From NCBI GenBank assembly GCA_029216955.1, contig JANAVB010004058.1:38501-102500 (forward strand): a DNA stretch of 64,000 nucleotides, read 5' to 3'. This document shows positions 20,595-31,809 of the stretch, piece by piece. The notes beneath the pieces are model-generated. The model searched no databases, was not told the origin of the DNA, and saw nothing but the letters and a program-made list of their open reading frames with translations. Position 1 is the stretch's first letter; every line of letters begins with the position of its first letter. A program made the position numbers and the translations under genes. The stretch comes from Iris pallida (Eukaryota; Streptophyta; Magnoliopsida; Asparagales; Iridaceae).

Positions 20595-22220
20595 TCCGAG
20601 TCAATCTGGTACAGGGGTGGTACTTATCATGCGGTACCCCCTCCTAACACATTGAATCAATCTACTACTCCGCAATCAACAGGAGATACCAATGAGGCCG
20701 TAAAACTTTTACGTACTCAATTTGAAGCTTTCAAACAGAAGGATGGCCTGCAGAAGCTTGGGATCAAACAGCCCTATCCCATAGAATAGAAAGAGGTCCA
20801 ATTTTCTTCCAAATAAAAGCCCCATACCATTATGCTGTTTGATGGCAGTACGTCTCCAAGTCAATACCTCAATCACTTTGAAGTAATGACTGATCAACTC
20901 TAACCAAATGATTCTCTTCTCACCAGAGTCTTTGTTGGTTGTTTAGCTGGTGCAACATATGACTGGTATCGTAGTTTACCAGATGGGTGCATAACCTCTT
21001 TCGCTGGCTTCAAACAAATGTTCTTGGAACGATTTTATGAGGGAACCAACGACATTACTATGTCTGCTCTCATCAAAATCAAACAACGACATAATGAAAC
21101 GACTGAACGTTTCATTGAACGGTTCCAACGTGAAGCACTCAAAATGCCTCTCGAAACTCCAGATGCTCTGACTATAGACACTTGCAAATCAAACTTGTTG
21201 CCTATAATCAGTATGTGGACAGGATCAACACAGTTCCAGGATTAGCCTTCTTTCACAATAGATGCCAAAGCCACAGAAGAAAGTGCTGATAAATTCAAGC
21301 AATTAGGCATTCAAATGCCTAATCTTGACAAAGAAGAACGTGCTACACCAAATAACAATGGCCGACAAAATAATCACAAGAGCAAGGAGACTTTGGCCAT
21401 TAACCTCAAAAGCAAAGAAGTCCTGGCCATCAATGTAAATCAGCCAACATCTACCTCTTCAGCACCACCACAACGGGCACTTCGTCCAAAAGAAGAATAC
21501 TCTTTCGATGAAGATGACATCATGAGTATCTTTGATTGCCTTATCAAGAGCAACAAACTCCAACTGTCAGAACCTAAAAGGCCAGATGAAGTTGGTAAGA
21601 CTGACCATCCTAAATATTGTGTTTGCCACAGGTTTATTGGACATCCGACTCGAGCGTGCTATGTGTTCAAGGGTAAAATACAAGAGATGGACAATTCTGG
21701 TGTAATCACTCTCCAGCAAGACGAAAAAACTGTAACGGCTAATGTCGTCTCCTTACAGTTTGGAGATTTTCCACAACCACTTGCCATAGGAGCAGTTGAA
21801 GCTTCTCGAAACGAAGTATTGCTCGAGCCAATGCAGGATTCCTTCTTCTTAGTTCCTTCTAGGAAGAAAGATGAACTTCCTATTCTTTTTAGTAAAGGAA
21901 CAGAACAGAAGATCACGCCCGATAGCGAAGAAGAAAATCAAGATAACGGAAGACTTCAACTACGTCATTATAGTCAGCAATCAAAATATATCATTCAAAA
22001 GATGGGCTATAATTTTAAAGCTGGTCTCAATGGCGGCAAAGGAAGGCGAACTCCTATTCGTATTCCTGCTCCAAAAGGAAAATCACAACAATACTACGGC
22101 AAAACAAAGCGGGGATTAGGTTATACTTCACCAACTCTGACTCCAGAAGCCTCCGAATTCGAAGAAGAAGAACGATCTAACTCTTTATTTCTATCTCATA
22201 GGATTCAGACACCAGTATAG
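20590..22220 (+). pseudogene. gag: gag of element A, C-terminal part fused to G-patch-like segment, protease absent
   Basis: Resumes gag after the B insertion. A proline/serine linker is followed by the capsid-like core (ATYDWYRSLPDGCITSFAGFKQMFLERFYEG, about 20950-21040) and the variant zinc knuckle (YCVCHRFIGHPTRACYVFKG, about 21616-21675). Stops interrupt near 20787, 20815, 20901 and 21243. From 21315 to 22220 the frame is open for 301 residues. After VVSLQFGDFPQPLAIGAVEA it passes straight to a segment that in B lies downstream of the protease (FFLVPSRKKDELPILFSKG) and then to a G-patch-like stretch (MGYNFKAGLNGGKGRR...RGLGY). The protease and the repeat region of B are therefore missing, roughly 2 kb. 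Confidence 0.82.
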
Positions 22221-25200
22221 GGCACGTCCATCGCGTGACTCTATCTTCCAATATGGTGACTGTCGAGTTCTCAGAAGATGACGAAGACTTTGCCGAAGCC
22301 TCTGAATCTGATCCTTGGACACAAAGGATGGATACTCAATAGGAGCTTCGCTTTGAGCAACGTAAGCCACCTACTGAAGATCAGTTGGTTCAAGTCAATA
22401 TTGGAGACGAAGTTTCTCCAAAACCGATATTTGTCAATAAAAGCCTCCCTGAAGTGGATAAACAAGAACTAATCCAACTCATTAAGAAATACATTTATGT
22501 ATTCGCTTGAAGCTATGAAGATATGTCGGGGTTGGATCCTCAGATCGCTACTCACAGGCTCAACATTCTGCAAAATGCGAAGCCAGTCAAACAACAACAA
22601 TGTTGATTTCGACCTGACATGATGGATGCCATAGAAGCTGAAGTCAAGAAACTCATCGTCTGCGGTTTCATCAGAGAAGAACAACATCCAGACTGGGTGG
22701 CTAATGTTGTCCCAGTTTTGAAAAAAAAGGGAAAGTTCGGGTTTGCATTGACTTCAGAGAGCTTAATGAAGCCTGTCCTAAAGATGAATTCCCTCTCCTA
22801 ATATTGATGTCATGATTGACAATACTTGCGGATTTGAAGGCATGTCCTTTATGGATGGATTTTCAGGATACAATCAAATCAAGATGCATCCAGAGGATGA
22901 GAAACATACATCTTTTCGTACTCCTCTTGGAGTCTATTGCTACATTGTCATGCCATTTGGTCTTAAGAACGCTGGTGCAACTTATCAGCGGGCCATGAGT
23001 ACCATCTTTCATGATCATTTACGAAATACTGTTGAATGTTATGTTGACGACATTGCTGTCAAAAGTCGTTTAAAAGAAGACCATATTCAAGATTTGTGAA
23101 CTATTTTCGATCTAATGCGCCATCATCAACTCAAGATGAATCCCACCAAGTCATTTTTGGGAGTCTCTAGTAGCAAATTTCTCGGATTCGTTATTACCTC
23201 TAAAGGTATACACGTTGACCCTGAGAAAATCAAAGCCATTCAAGAGATGCATCCTCCACGCAACCTAAAAGAGCTACGATGATTCCAGGGACGACTTGCG
23301 TACATCAGGAGATTCATCTCAAATCTTTCTGGATGTTGTAGACCGTTCACTCAACTCATGAAGAAAGGCGTGTCTTTTATTTGGACTGAAGAATGTCAAC
23401 GAGCATTTGAAGACATAAAGCGGCACTTGATGAACCCTCCAGTTCTAGTATCTCCAGTGTCAGAAATACCTTTCCTGATGTATGTTCGAGCAATGGACCA
23501 CTCTTTAGGTGCTTTATTAGCTCAGAAGAATAAAGAAGGTCATGAGCAGGCTATCTACTACCTTAGCCGCATGATGATTGGAGCTGAACACCGATACACT
23601 CCAGTAGAAAAGGAATGTCTAGCTTTGATGTTTGCTATTCAAAAGACGAGACATTATATCACTGGCCAAACTATTCATGTTATTTCTAGAGTTAACCCTC
23701 TCAGGGTCCTGATGAATAAACCTAGTATCCTCAATTCTAGGCTTGCAACATGGGCCATATTGTTAGCACAATATAATATGATTTATGCTCCTCAAAAGTC
23801 TGTTAAAGGTCAAGCCCCTGCTGACTTTCTAGCAGCTCATCCAGTTCTCGAAACATCTAAACTCTATGATGAGATTCCAGATGAAACCTTGAAATCCAAC
23901 ATGATCTCAGAAGAAATTCTTATTTGGCATCTATTTTTTGATGGTGCATCCAGAATTGGACCAAAAGGTGCTATTGTTGATGGAGTTGGAGTCGTTCTTG
24001 TCTCACCAGAAGGATTAGCTATCCAAAGAGCTTATTATTTAGATGAGTCATCTTCTAACAATGTGGCTGAATACAACGCTCTGCTCATCGGTCTCCAATT
24101 GACTAAACAATTAGATATCGAATATCTTGAAGTTTACGGAGATTCCAAACTAATTGTCAATCAAGTTAGAGGCACATACGAAGTTCGACATCCAGATTTG
24201 GTTCCATATCATGATGCGACAATCAGGATGGCTACTTCAATCAAAGGCTTCTTCATCAAGCATGTATGCCGAGCATGTAACACAGAAGCTGATGCTCTTG
24301 CCAATCTTGCAACAGTATTAGCAATTCCCGTCAGAAGACAACAAATGATCGTCATCACTAATAGAGAGTTGTTTTGTGTCCAGAATAACTTAAATATTGA
24401 AGTTAACAACCTAAACATAGAATTCAACAATTAGGTTAAAATTTTTACAATCAATGAAGACTGGATGACTCCTTTCATAGACTTTGTAGTCCATGATATC
24501 CTACCTGAAGACCCTAAAGAGACCACAACAATTCGGCGGCGGTCACTCGGATTTTACTACAATCATACTACGAAGACACTTTACCGATGAACGTACGACG
24601 GCTTACTCCTGCGTTGTCTTGCTGGGGAAGAAGAAAAACAAATACTTCGTGAAGCTCATAACGGTGTTTATGGAGCACATCAACCTGGTCCTAAATTGGA
24701 GGATCATATTCGTCGAATGGGTTATTATTGGCCCTCGATGGTATCTGATGCAATCGAGTATGAAAGAAAGTGCCAAGCATGTCAAATCCACGTTGACTTC
24801 ATTCATCAACCGTCAGAATTCCTTCACCCGACGGCAGCATCTTGGACCTTTGAAGCTTGGGGAATAGATGTCATCGGTCCTATCAACCTTCCCTCATCTC
24901 GAGGATATCGGTTCATATTAGCCATAACTGATTACTTCTCAAAATGTGCTGAAGCTATACCTCTAGCTGAGGTCAAGACAAGCAGCGTCATCAACTTTAT
25001 CAAACATCATATGATTTATAGATTCGGTGTTCCTCGGCGAATCATTCACGATAATGGGCCACAATTCATCATTCAGAAGTTCACCCGATTCTGCGATGAC
25101 AACAGGATCAATAATATTGCTTCTACAGCTTACAATCTTGTAGCTAACGGGTTAGCGGAAGCATTTAACAAAACCATCATCAAACTCCTCAAGGAGTTTG

Positions 25201-25718
25201 TTTCTATCAACAAACGGAACTGGAGTGAGAAGCTTAGAGAATGTCTATGGGCTTACCGTACTACTATACGTACTCCTATAGGCTGCACACCTTTCTCTTT
25301 GGTGTACGGATGCGAGGTTGTCTTACCATTAGAAATTTATATCCCTTCCCTAAGGATTGCCATTGACAATGAACTCACAACCAAAAATAATGATCGCCTG
25401 AGACTTCAGGAGCTAGAAGCGCTTCACGAGAAACGACTCCTAGCTCAACAACATATTGAGTTATACCAAGCTCGTATATCAAAAGCCTTCAACCGTAAAG
25501 TCAAAGTCCGAATATTTCAAAAAGGAGAACTAGTTCTAACCGCCAGACGTCCTCTGACTATGACGCATATGAGCAAAGGTAAATTTGAAGCAAAGTGGGA
25601 AGGACCTTATGTTGTAAGTAAAGTTTTCTCCAAAGGAGCTTATCAATTGACTGGTATGGATGGTCGAGTTACCATGATGCCCATTAATGGCAAATTTCTT
25701 AAGAAATATTATGTTTGA
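22221..25718 (+). pseudogene. pol: pol of element A: RT, two RNase H domains, integrase (stops and frameshifts)
   Basis: RT begins in one frame (EQHPDWVANVVPVLKK, about 22680) and shifts frame near 22.75-22.8 kb. It then continues with FMDGFSGYNQIKM, FGLKNAGATYQRAM and catalytic YVDD (about 23040). The rest stays in one frame to the natural stop after KFLKKYYV at 25716-25718. Stops interrupt at 23097, about 23280, 24432 and 24588. RNase H is about 23440-23670 and archaeal-type RNase H about 23930-24310 (FFDGAS, VAEYNAL, YGDSKL, TEADALAN). The integrase has an HHCC finger around GAHQPGP...CQACQ (about 24670-24790), a D in IDVIGP, a D in IIHDNGPQF and an E in NGLAEAFNKT. One hallmark tryptophan of the integrase (FSKWAEA in B) is Cys here. 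Confidence 0.88.
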
Positions 25719-25826
25719 AGAGAAAGAGGAAATGTCAACACAGAGACTCAGAATGTGAATAAAATTCCTTTCTTTTTTATTATTATTTGCATAAACTTAA
25801 ACAGTAGGAAATACATAAAAATCAAC

Positions 25827-26125
25827 GAGGACCCGGGCCCTCCTGATGGAAGACAAATTTCACAAGAAGCTCGAAGACATTATTTTCTAATGACACCAGC
25901 AGTTCATAGGCAGCCTTCCTCAGAGCTTCCTCCTCGAAAGTATTCTCGGGCTCCACCAGTTCGGCAAGAATATCCCGTTTCTCTCCAGGAATAGCCAAAT
26001 TTTCCCCGACTTCTGGTTGAGTAGGTGGCGGAGGCTCATCGGAAGGAATGTCGAGGGCAGCTTCGATCTTTGGGATAACTCATGTCTCCTTAGGCATTTC
26101 ATCTGAAGACATTTGCAAAGGAAAG
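25827..26125 (-). pseudogene. Putative last exon of the antisense gene of element A
   Basis: On the minus strand a T-rich tract with TTCAG precedes an open stretch reading PSDEPPPPTQPEVGENLAIP... and ending in an acidic, leucine-rich segment (FEEEALRKAAYELLVSLENN). It carries one internal stop. The stretch sits about 110 bp from the 3' end of pol, the same place where the coiled-coil exon of the antisense gene lies in B. The exon call rests on position and composition. Confidence 0.35.
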
Positions 26126-27273
26126 AAAAGGGGTGAATGATGCTCTCGGAGAAGTTCCACACTAGTTATAGACAGAAAAGCCAAACATTCTGTCTCGCGA
26201 ATCGAAACAACCTTTCCTCGAAAAGGCATGTTCATTCATCTTGTGAAGAGATCTTCATTTTTCTTGTTTCGAAAATCGAAGCGACCTTTCCGTGAAAAGG
26301 CATGCTTATTCAATCCGTCTTTTCATCTTAACTTCACTGCGGTAATGGGCCTACATTTATAATAAATCCCCGTAAAGTCTATCCAAATCACCAATTCTGT
26401 CTTTTGAAACCCAGCTGCTTTTAAAAGACGTCTATTCTTTATGATAAATCCAGATATTGTCTTTTTAGACACGATATTCCGTCATTAAGTCCCAGCGTGC
26501 TTAAAGATCATTTATAGAAAAATGAGTTCACGTCCACATTACCTCTGGATTCTATTTTCTATATCATCACATCAAATCATAAAGAAGAGAAAATCATTCT
26601 TTATTCCTTCTTTGAAAACATGGTTACATCTTAATGGAAATCTATTACATATCTAATTTTTATTCAAGATACATCTTAATAGAAATCTATTACATCTTGG
26701 ATTTTTATTCTAAATCTTAATGGAGATCTATTACATCTTTGGATCTTCTTGTTAATGCTAGTTCCTTGTTGTCTCGGCATGAAGCAATGAGCAAGACAAT
26801 GGAACCAACTCTGGTCTTCTCTCTCAGAAAGACGAGAGAAGAACCCCAGAGTACAGCAGCTCAAAGGTAAGCTACTGTCAATACAACTAGTGGAGAGGAG
26901 ACACTCTGTCATGAGAATTTGGAATGAGATCACCCTCGTGATATGTTTCCTAATTATGTTTCTCCACCGTCCAACTCTCATGTATAAAGGCCCTTCCTAC
27001 TATCTGAGGAAGACCCTTCTGAGACATGGAGAGTCCTGAGCTGTCTGATTTGAGCGTCAGAATCATATGAGCTATCTGATGTGAGTGTCAGAAGAATACT
27101 CCCCACATTATCTAATTCACCGATGCCAGTTTTGAAGAAGCTTACCGACCAAATTTTTGCAAATATCAACAAAGAAAGAAAAGTTAGCAAAAAATCTATC
27201 AAAACTGTGCGCCTTTGATCAAACAGGCGCACATCATCAGAGTCAGCCTATAGACGCCTATGATAAAGCATGT
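26126..27273. other. Post-pol region of element A without supported coding sequence
   Basis: AT-rich. Near 26197-26312 two imperfect copies of a roughly 42-bp segment (CGAAACAACCTTTCCTCGAA / CGAAGCGACCTTTCCGTGAA) lie about 74 bp apart. It probably includes intron and exon remnants of the antisense gene, but I cannot define them. Confidence 0.45.
26528..26548 (+). other. Conserved post-pol word, copy in element A
   Basis: CACGTCCACATTACCTCTGG, about 810 bp after the pol stop. It matches the four copies in C and the diverged copy in B. Confidence 0.7.
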
Positions 27274-27500
27274 ACCTCTGACCGAAGTCAAACACTGGGT
27301 TGCAGTGCACGTCTCTTCTCAGAATTTCAGGCGCACGTCTACAACATGCACCTCTGACCGAAGTCAGGCACTGGATTGTAGTGTGCGCCTCTTCTCAGAA
27401 TTTCAGGCGCACGTCTACAACATGAACCTCTGACCGAAGTCAAGTACTGAATTACAGTGCACGCTTCTTCTCAGAATTTTAGGCGCACGTCTACAACATG
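27274..27500. repeat. 76-bp tandem array with inverted GTGCGCC / GGCGCAC pairs (element A)
   Basis: Three units start at 27274, 27350 and 27426. Each begins ACCTCTGACCGAAGTC and contains a GTGCGCC-like word, a spacer TCTTCTCAGAATTTCA, and GGCGCAC. The pair is perfect in unit 2. A further pair precedes the array (27207-27230). It corresponds in position and design to the 45-bp array of element B, with a different word. Confidence 0.88.
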
Positions 27501-28150
27501 CTTCTCATTTCTACAAATCAACGCCTGTCTTCAAAACAGTTTTTGTATAAAGCGGCGTAAGTTAAACACAATTCATGAATGACGCTCATGTATAGAAATC
27601 ACTGGTTCTTTGTTTGAACTTACCATCAAAATCAACTATGTTTGGGCGGAAGCTCGTCGATGATGTAAAGTGCGGCAAACCAACATCCGAAGATGCGGTA
27701 TGCAACAACATCGGATTTTGGTAGCGCAGAAAGGCTCACAAACATTGAACTCCTGACCGCCAAGGGGATTCTGCGAAGAACCATCACCATCAACAGAAAG
27801 AAGAAATGAAAAGGGAGAGTTCATGGACATTTTTGATGTCTCCTATTAGCTATATAAAGAGTTTAGAAGATATGAATGGACACGTCATTCTAGGAGCCTA
27901 TCTCGGGAAGGACCTAAACGAAAGGTGCTTAAAACCACACAAAAACTGCCACGTGTTCTTCTAAAAACGGTGAACGTTTGAGTTGGTCAAAATGGCGCAT
28001 TGCCACGCGCCACTAAACAGATCACATAGAAAAAAGATTTACAGAAAGGTGCCAGAAATAAAATTTTCATTTATTACATAGGGAAAAATAAGCCCCTACA
28101 AAATAAGTTGCACAAAAGACAAAAGAAAAGTGGCACCCCTATGGAAACCA
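27501..28150. other. Between 76-bp array and antisense exon 1 of element A
   Basis: No secure gene. On the minus strand TTTCTGTTGATGGTGATGG ending in TTCTTCGCAG (around 27775) looks like a splice acceptor, suggesting a further exon of the antisense gene near 27640-27770. The downstream frame is not clear. Confidence 0.3.
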
Positions 28151-28459
28151 TTACTTCTTCTTGTCTTCTTCACCAGCTTGGCGAAGAGAAGCGCCTAACT
28201 CGCGCATATCATGAATCCCTGAACGACGCATCAGACGAAAAAATCCTTCTGCGTCACCGCACTCTTCAAAAGAGGCCGAAGGACCACTGTTCAGACGATC
28301 GAAGACTGCTGGGGTTAATCCAAAGCATTCTAAGAGATTATTTGCCCACAACAATTGGTCAGCCTCGGACAGGACTGTAGGCGTAGTGTCAGGCCTTGTC
28401 TCCTGAACTTTTACTATGGCATTTACGCCGGTTGCCGTCTCCTTTTTCTTAGGTGCCAT
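28151..28459 (-). CDS. Antisense gene of element A, first open segment (102 residues, unknown function)
   Basis: Open from ATG at 28459 to a stop at 28151. It starts MAPKKKETATG, like the MAP... leader of the antisense gene in B, then has a compact predicted-helical stretch (LSEADQLLWANNLLECFGLTPAVF...) and a Lys-rich end. I do not recognise the family. It has its own TATA box, starts about 255 bp inside the 3' LTR and reads against pol, exactly as in B. There is no plant-mobile-domain-like sequence. It could be exon 1 of a longer spliced gene. Confidence 0.5.
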   Translation of the reverse strand: MAPKKKETATGVNAIVKVQETRPDTTPTVLSEADQLLWANNLLECFGLTPAVFDRLNSGPSASFEECGDAEGFFRLMRRSGIHDMRELGASLRQAGEEDKKK

Positions 28460-28498
28460 GGAAGTACAAAAGTGAAGGATGAATACAAGGACCTCTCC

Positions 28499-28509
28499 CT
28501 TTATATATG
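28499..28509 (-). promoter_or_regulatory. TATA box of the antisense gene of element A
   Basis: Minus-strand CATATATAAAGG about 45 bp upstream of the ATG at 28459. The spacing is short, so transcription would start only 10-20 bp before the ATG. Confidence 0.55.
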
Positions 28510-28664
28510 ACCAACCAATGCTTCATATTCCCTATGGGAAACCGAACATCATCAATGCAACTCGGAAAGACGAAGTGGAGATCGAATATTTCCGAGAAGA
28601 AATTTATTATGACGGTTGAGCATTGACTGGCGCAATCCAAACAAAACTAGTATGATTCAAAGTA

Positions 28665-28713
28665 TTCAAAACTTTGAAGTATTTTCAAGTTTTGAAAACT
28701 TTGAAGGGGGTCT
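28665..28713 (+). promoter_or_regulatory. Hairpin plus polypurine tract of element A
   Basis: Arms TTCAAAACTT (28665-28674) and AAGTTTTGAA (28687-28696) are followed by AACTTTGAAGGGGGTCT, which abuts the LTR. The polypurine tract is identical to that of B. Confidence 0.8.
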
Positions 28714-29754
28714 TGTAGAGCCTAAAAATTAAAGGGCTCCACTCATTAAAGCCTTCAATCATCTGATAGCGCCAAACAAATCAAGTTGTGCCGAATCATC
28801 AAGGTTCGCACCTTCAGATTGCGCCATCACTAGGATGCGCTGGAGTCAGGGTTCGCAGAGCGACACATGGCACACTTCTTCGAGAAGCTGTAACGACATC
28901 ATCATTACCTGATAACTGACAACACGAAGATTAAGGAAAATCCATTCGAATTCCGTGCAACGCGGCGCTCAAGAAGACTTTGTCAGCATATAATTAATGC
29001 TGACAGCTGGTTGGTACAAGTCACTGAATGGTGCAGGAATTAATCAGCACAATACAGAAGACCTAGTCAAAAGGTGCTAGTCGTTAAGTTGTACCTATGC
29101 GCAGCCTGACAAAGTGGTACCATTTGATCAACTCTTAGTTTAAAATAGGTGATGTGGCGCACAAGCCATCAACTTCGTAGAGCGCGCCCACTACACTGCC
29201 CACGATCATGCGCATCTCAATCAAACGATGCCACACGTCTACAGCAGTTAGTGCAAACTGCCCGCACAGGTTATTGCATTGCGCCCTTGCGTAACCTGAT
29301 GAAGCACACATAAAGTGTTCAAATGGTGTTCAAGATAAGAGTGATGTGGCGTGCAAGCCACTAACTTCGCAGATCATGCCCACTACATTGCCTATGACCA
29401 CGCACATCTCAATCAAACGATGCCATGCGTCCATAGCAGTTAGTACAACTGTTTGTGCAAGTGAACAGGAGGCGCGCAATCTGAAGCGCGCACAATCCAG
29501 AATAACTATTAAATAGTTATTTCAAGAACTCTATAAATAGAGTTTCAAATTATTCTAAAATTATTAAGAGTGATCATAATCTCCTACTAAAGTGTTGCTG
29601 CATTCTCCAGAGGCTCGTGTCTTCGATATCAGATCGTCCAAGGGATAAAGTGATCGTCTTCTGATTAGATTTCTATAGTTGTACTTTCCCAGAAATCAAT
29701 TGTACTCCTGTACTTTTTCTTAGTTTGTAATAAAACTTTTGTTCTTTGCAAACT
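28714..29754 (+). repeat. 3' LTR of element A
   Basis: Begins TGTAGAGCC. Aligns with 381-1422 with many scattered differences, mostly C/T and G/A, as expected for an old methylated copy. The end is GCAAACT where the 5' LTR has GCAAACA, and the following GGACG resembles GGCCG before the 5' LTR. Confidence 0.85.
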
Positions 29755-30546
29755 GGACGTCGGTGGCAAATCTTTTGATCCAAAGAAGCTGTCGTAGAAC
29801 TACCATTGGATCTCGAGATGTCACATGTTCTAGATGTTGTGGGCGTCAATGGCGTCTCGGACCTCTGCTTCCTTGGTTAGGATTGCTTACCATTCTAACC
29901 GAAGAATAGCAAGGCCTGATGCTGTGGTTGCTCTCGCCGGCCAACTGGGGAGATAGGGGAGTCCTGTGCTGGTCTTCATCCCTGGCTCGAGTCAGTAGCA
30001 GCTTCGGGCGGTGGCTTCCTTTTTGACCGAGAAGTGATTAGCTCTGTCATCGCCTTGTCCATGATATTAAGAGCTTATACCGCAGTTTTAGCTTTTTTGC
30101 TTCTGTGTATGTAACTACGAAGAGTCTGTAAAGATCTTTATAGCCACATGTTTTTATGTGTAAAAGCTTTCTTATTCCTTTTGCTTTTATCTCCAGAATA
30201 AAGAGAGAACCTTTATAATGGATTTGCCTGACCAGAGGTAATATAGACATGGTAGGCTTAATCTTTGTCGGGGTATAGAACAACAATCCAGGGGTAATAT
30301 AGACGTGAACTATTTTCTAGATCACCGGGATAATCATAGAACTGATGCGAGAAGAACGACTACTCAGAGGTAATGTGGACGTGGTAGTCGCATCTTCCAG
30401 GCGTAGAGGAGCAATCCAGAGGTAATGTGGACGTGAAGTGCTTCATCTACTTGAGAGAATATATAGGAAGGAGAGCGAGCGATCCCCCTACCAGAACTCA
30501 TAGGCACCCTTTTCAAGGGATGTGGGTGCCTATGTTGGTTCTGTCT
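29755..30546 (-). other. Post-pol region of element C with four copies of a conserved word
   Basis: Four copies of the word whose element-strand form is CACGTCCACATTACCTCTGG (30232-30252, 30286-30308, 30364-30382, 30414-30434), spaced 50-80 bp apart. The rest shows no supported gene. Antisense-gene remnants are likely but not readable. Confidence 0.6.
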
Positions 30547-31809
30547 TCAGACGTAATACTTCTTTAGGAGCTTGCCGTTGATGAGCATCATTAGCAAGTC
30601 TCCATTAGGCTTGGCTAGCCGATAAGCACCGTTGGAGTACACCATTTCTATGATGAATGGGCTCAAACTTCCTAGCCGTCTTGCGGGTCATCACCATCGG
30701 TCTCCATACTGCCAAGATGAGGTCGCCCACCTGGTAGGATCTTTCATGGACCTTTTTGTTGAAGGACCTAGAGATGCGAGCTTGGTAAAGCTCAATCTTT
30801 TGCTGCACGAGCAAGTGCTTTTCATCCAACGTTTCTAGCTCTTGTAACCGCCTGCGCTGATTGTCTTCGACGGTTAACTGATTGGTGATGGCTACCCGTA
30901 AGGATGGGATTTGAATCTCCAAGGAAGGGACAACCTCCCTCCCACAGACTAAGAAGAATGGTGTACTGCTCGTAGGTGTACGAACAGTCATACGGTAGGC
31001 CCAAAGGCATTCGCCTAACTTCTCATTCCAGTCGTGTTTGTTGGAGGAGACAACATTTTTGAGGAGTTTGACAATGGTTTTGTTGAATGCCTCAGCCAAT
31101 CCATTAGCTGTCGGGTTGTAAGTTGTTGACGCCATATTCTGAATTCGACTTTTGTCACAAAACTGGTAGATTGCATGGCTTATGAATTGAGGACCCTTAT
31201 CGTGAATGATCCTTCTGGGAACTCCAAAGCGATAAATAACATGATGTTTGATGAAACTGATGACGTTGGAAGTCTTCACCTCTACCAGTGGTACTGCTTT
31301 CGCCTATTTGGAGAAATAATCTGTAATAGCAAGGATAAACTGGCGTCCTATGGAGGATGGTGGACTGACTGGCCCCACGATATCTATTCCCCAGGCTTCG
31401 AATGGCCACGAGTCCGCCATGGGGTGTAAGTATTCCAAAGTTTGATGGATAAAATCTGCATGGAATTGGCATGCCGATATTTCTTTGCATATTCAACAGC
31501 ATCTGCCATCACAGTGGGCCAATAATAGCCCATACGGCACAGCCAATCTTGTAGCATGGGACCCGGCTGGTGGGCCCCGCAGGTTCTATCATACGCTTCT
31601 CTGAGTGCATTTTGTGCCTCTGTACAAGACAAACAACATAAAAGAAGTCTGTCGTACGAGCGACGATATAGCATTTTGGTGGCCGAATCGTAGAAGAAAC
31701 GGAGTGAGCGCCTCCTGACAGAAGCTGCTTCTCTTGGGTCTTCAGGCAGAATCCCATAGACTGCATAGTCTATAAATGGGAATCGCCAATCCCTTATGCC
31801 TTCATCCAT
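30547..31809 (-). pseudogene. pol: Integrase of element C (frameshifted)
   Basis: Minus strand. The HHCC finger region is visible (CGAHQPGP..., near 31575). The frame is lost around 31.4 kb, then the core resumes with HVIYRFGVPRRIIHDKGPQF and NGLAEAFNKT. It ends with the KLLKKYYV-stop motif at 30547. Similarity to A and B is clear throughout. Confidence 0.82.

Larger units (their letters stand above)
381..29754 (+). mobile_element. Element A: Ty3/gypsy Tat-lineage LTR retrotransposon, plus strand, interrupted by element B
   Basis: Two LTRs of about 1.04 kb in direct orientation bound the element (381-1422 and 28714-29754). Between them lie a primer-binding site, gag split at 3420/20590 by element B, pol, an antisense gene and a polypurine tract. 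Without B it is about 12.2 kb long. The Tat lineage is shown by two RNase H domains in pol, the second with an FFDGAS...AEYNAL...GDSKL pattern. The protease region is missing relative to B, and gag and pol carry many in-frame stops. The LTR pair differs at many transition-type positions, so A is older than B, as nesting requires. The target duplication is imperfect (GGCCG/GGACG). Confidence 0.85.

Noticed and set aside
27636..27830. 64-residue minus-strand protein MSMNSPFSFLLS...
   Set aside because: The N-terminal text is the polypyrimidine tract of a likely splice acceptor (TTCTTCGCAG); more likely an intron/exon border than a start.
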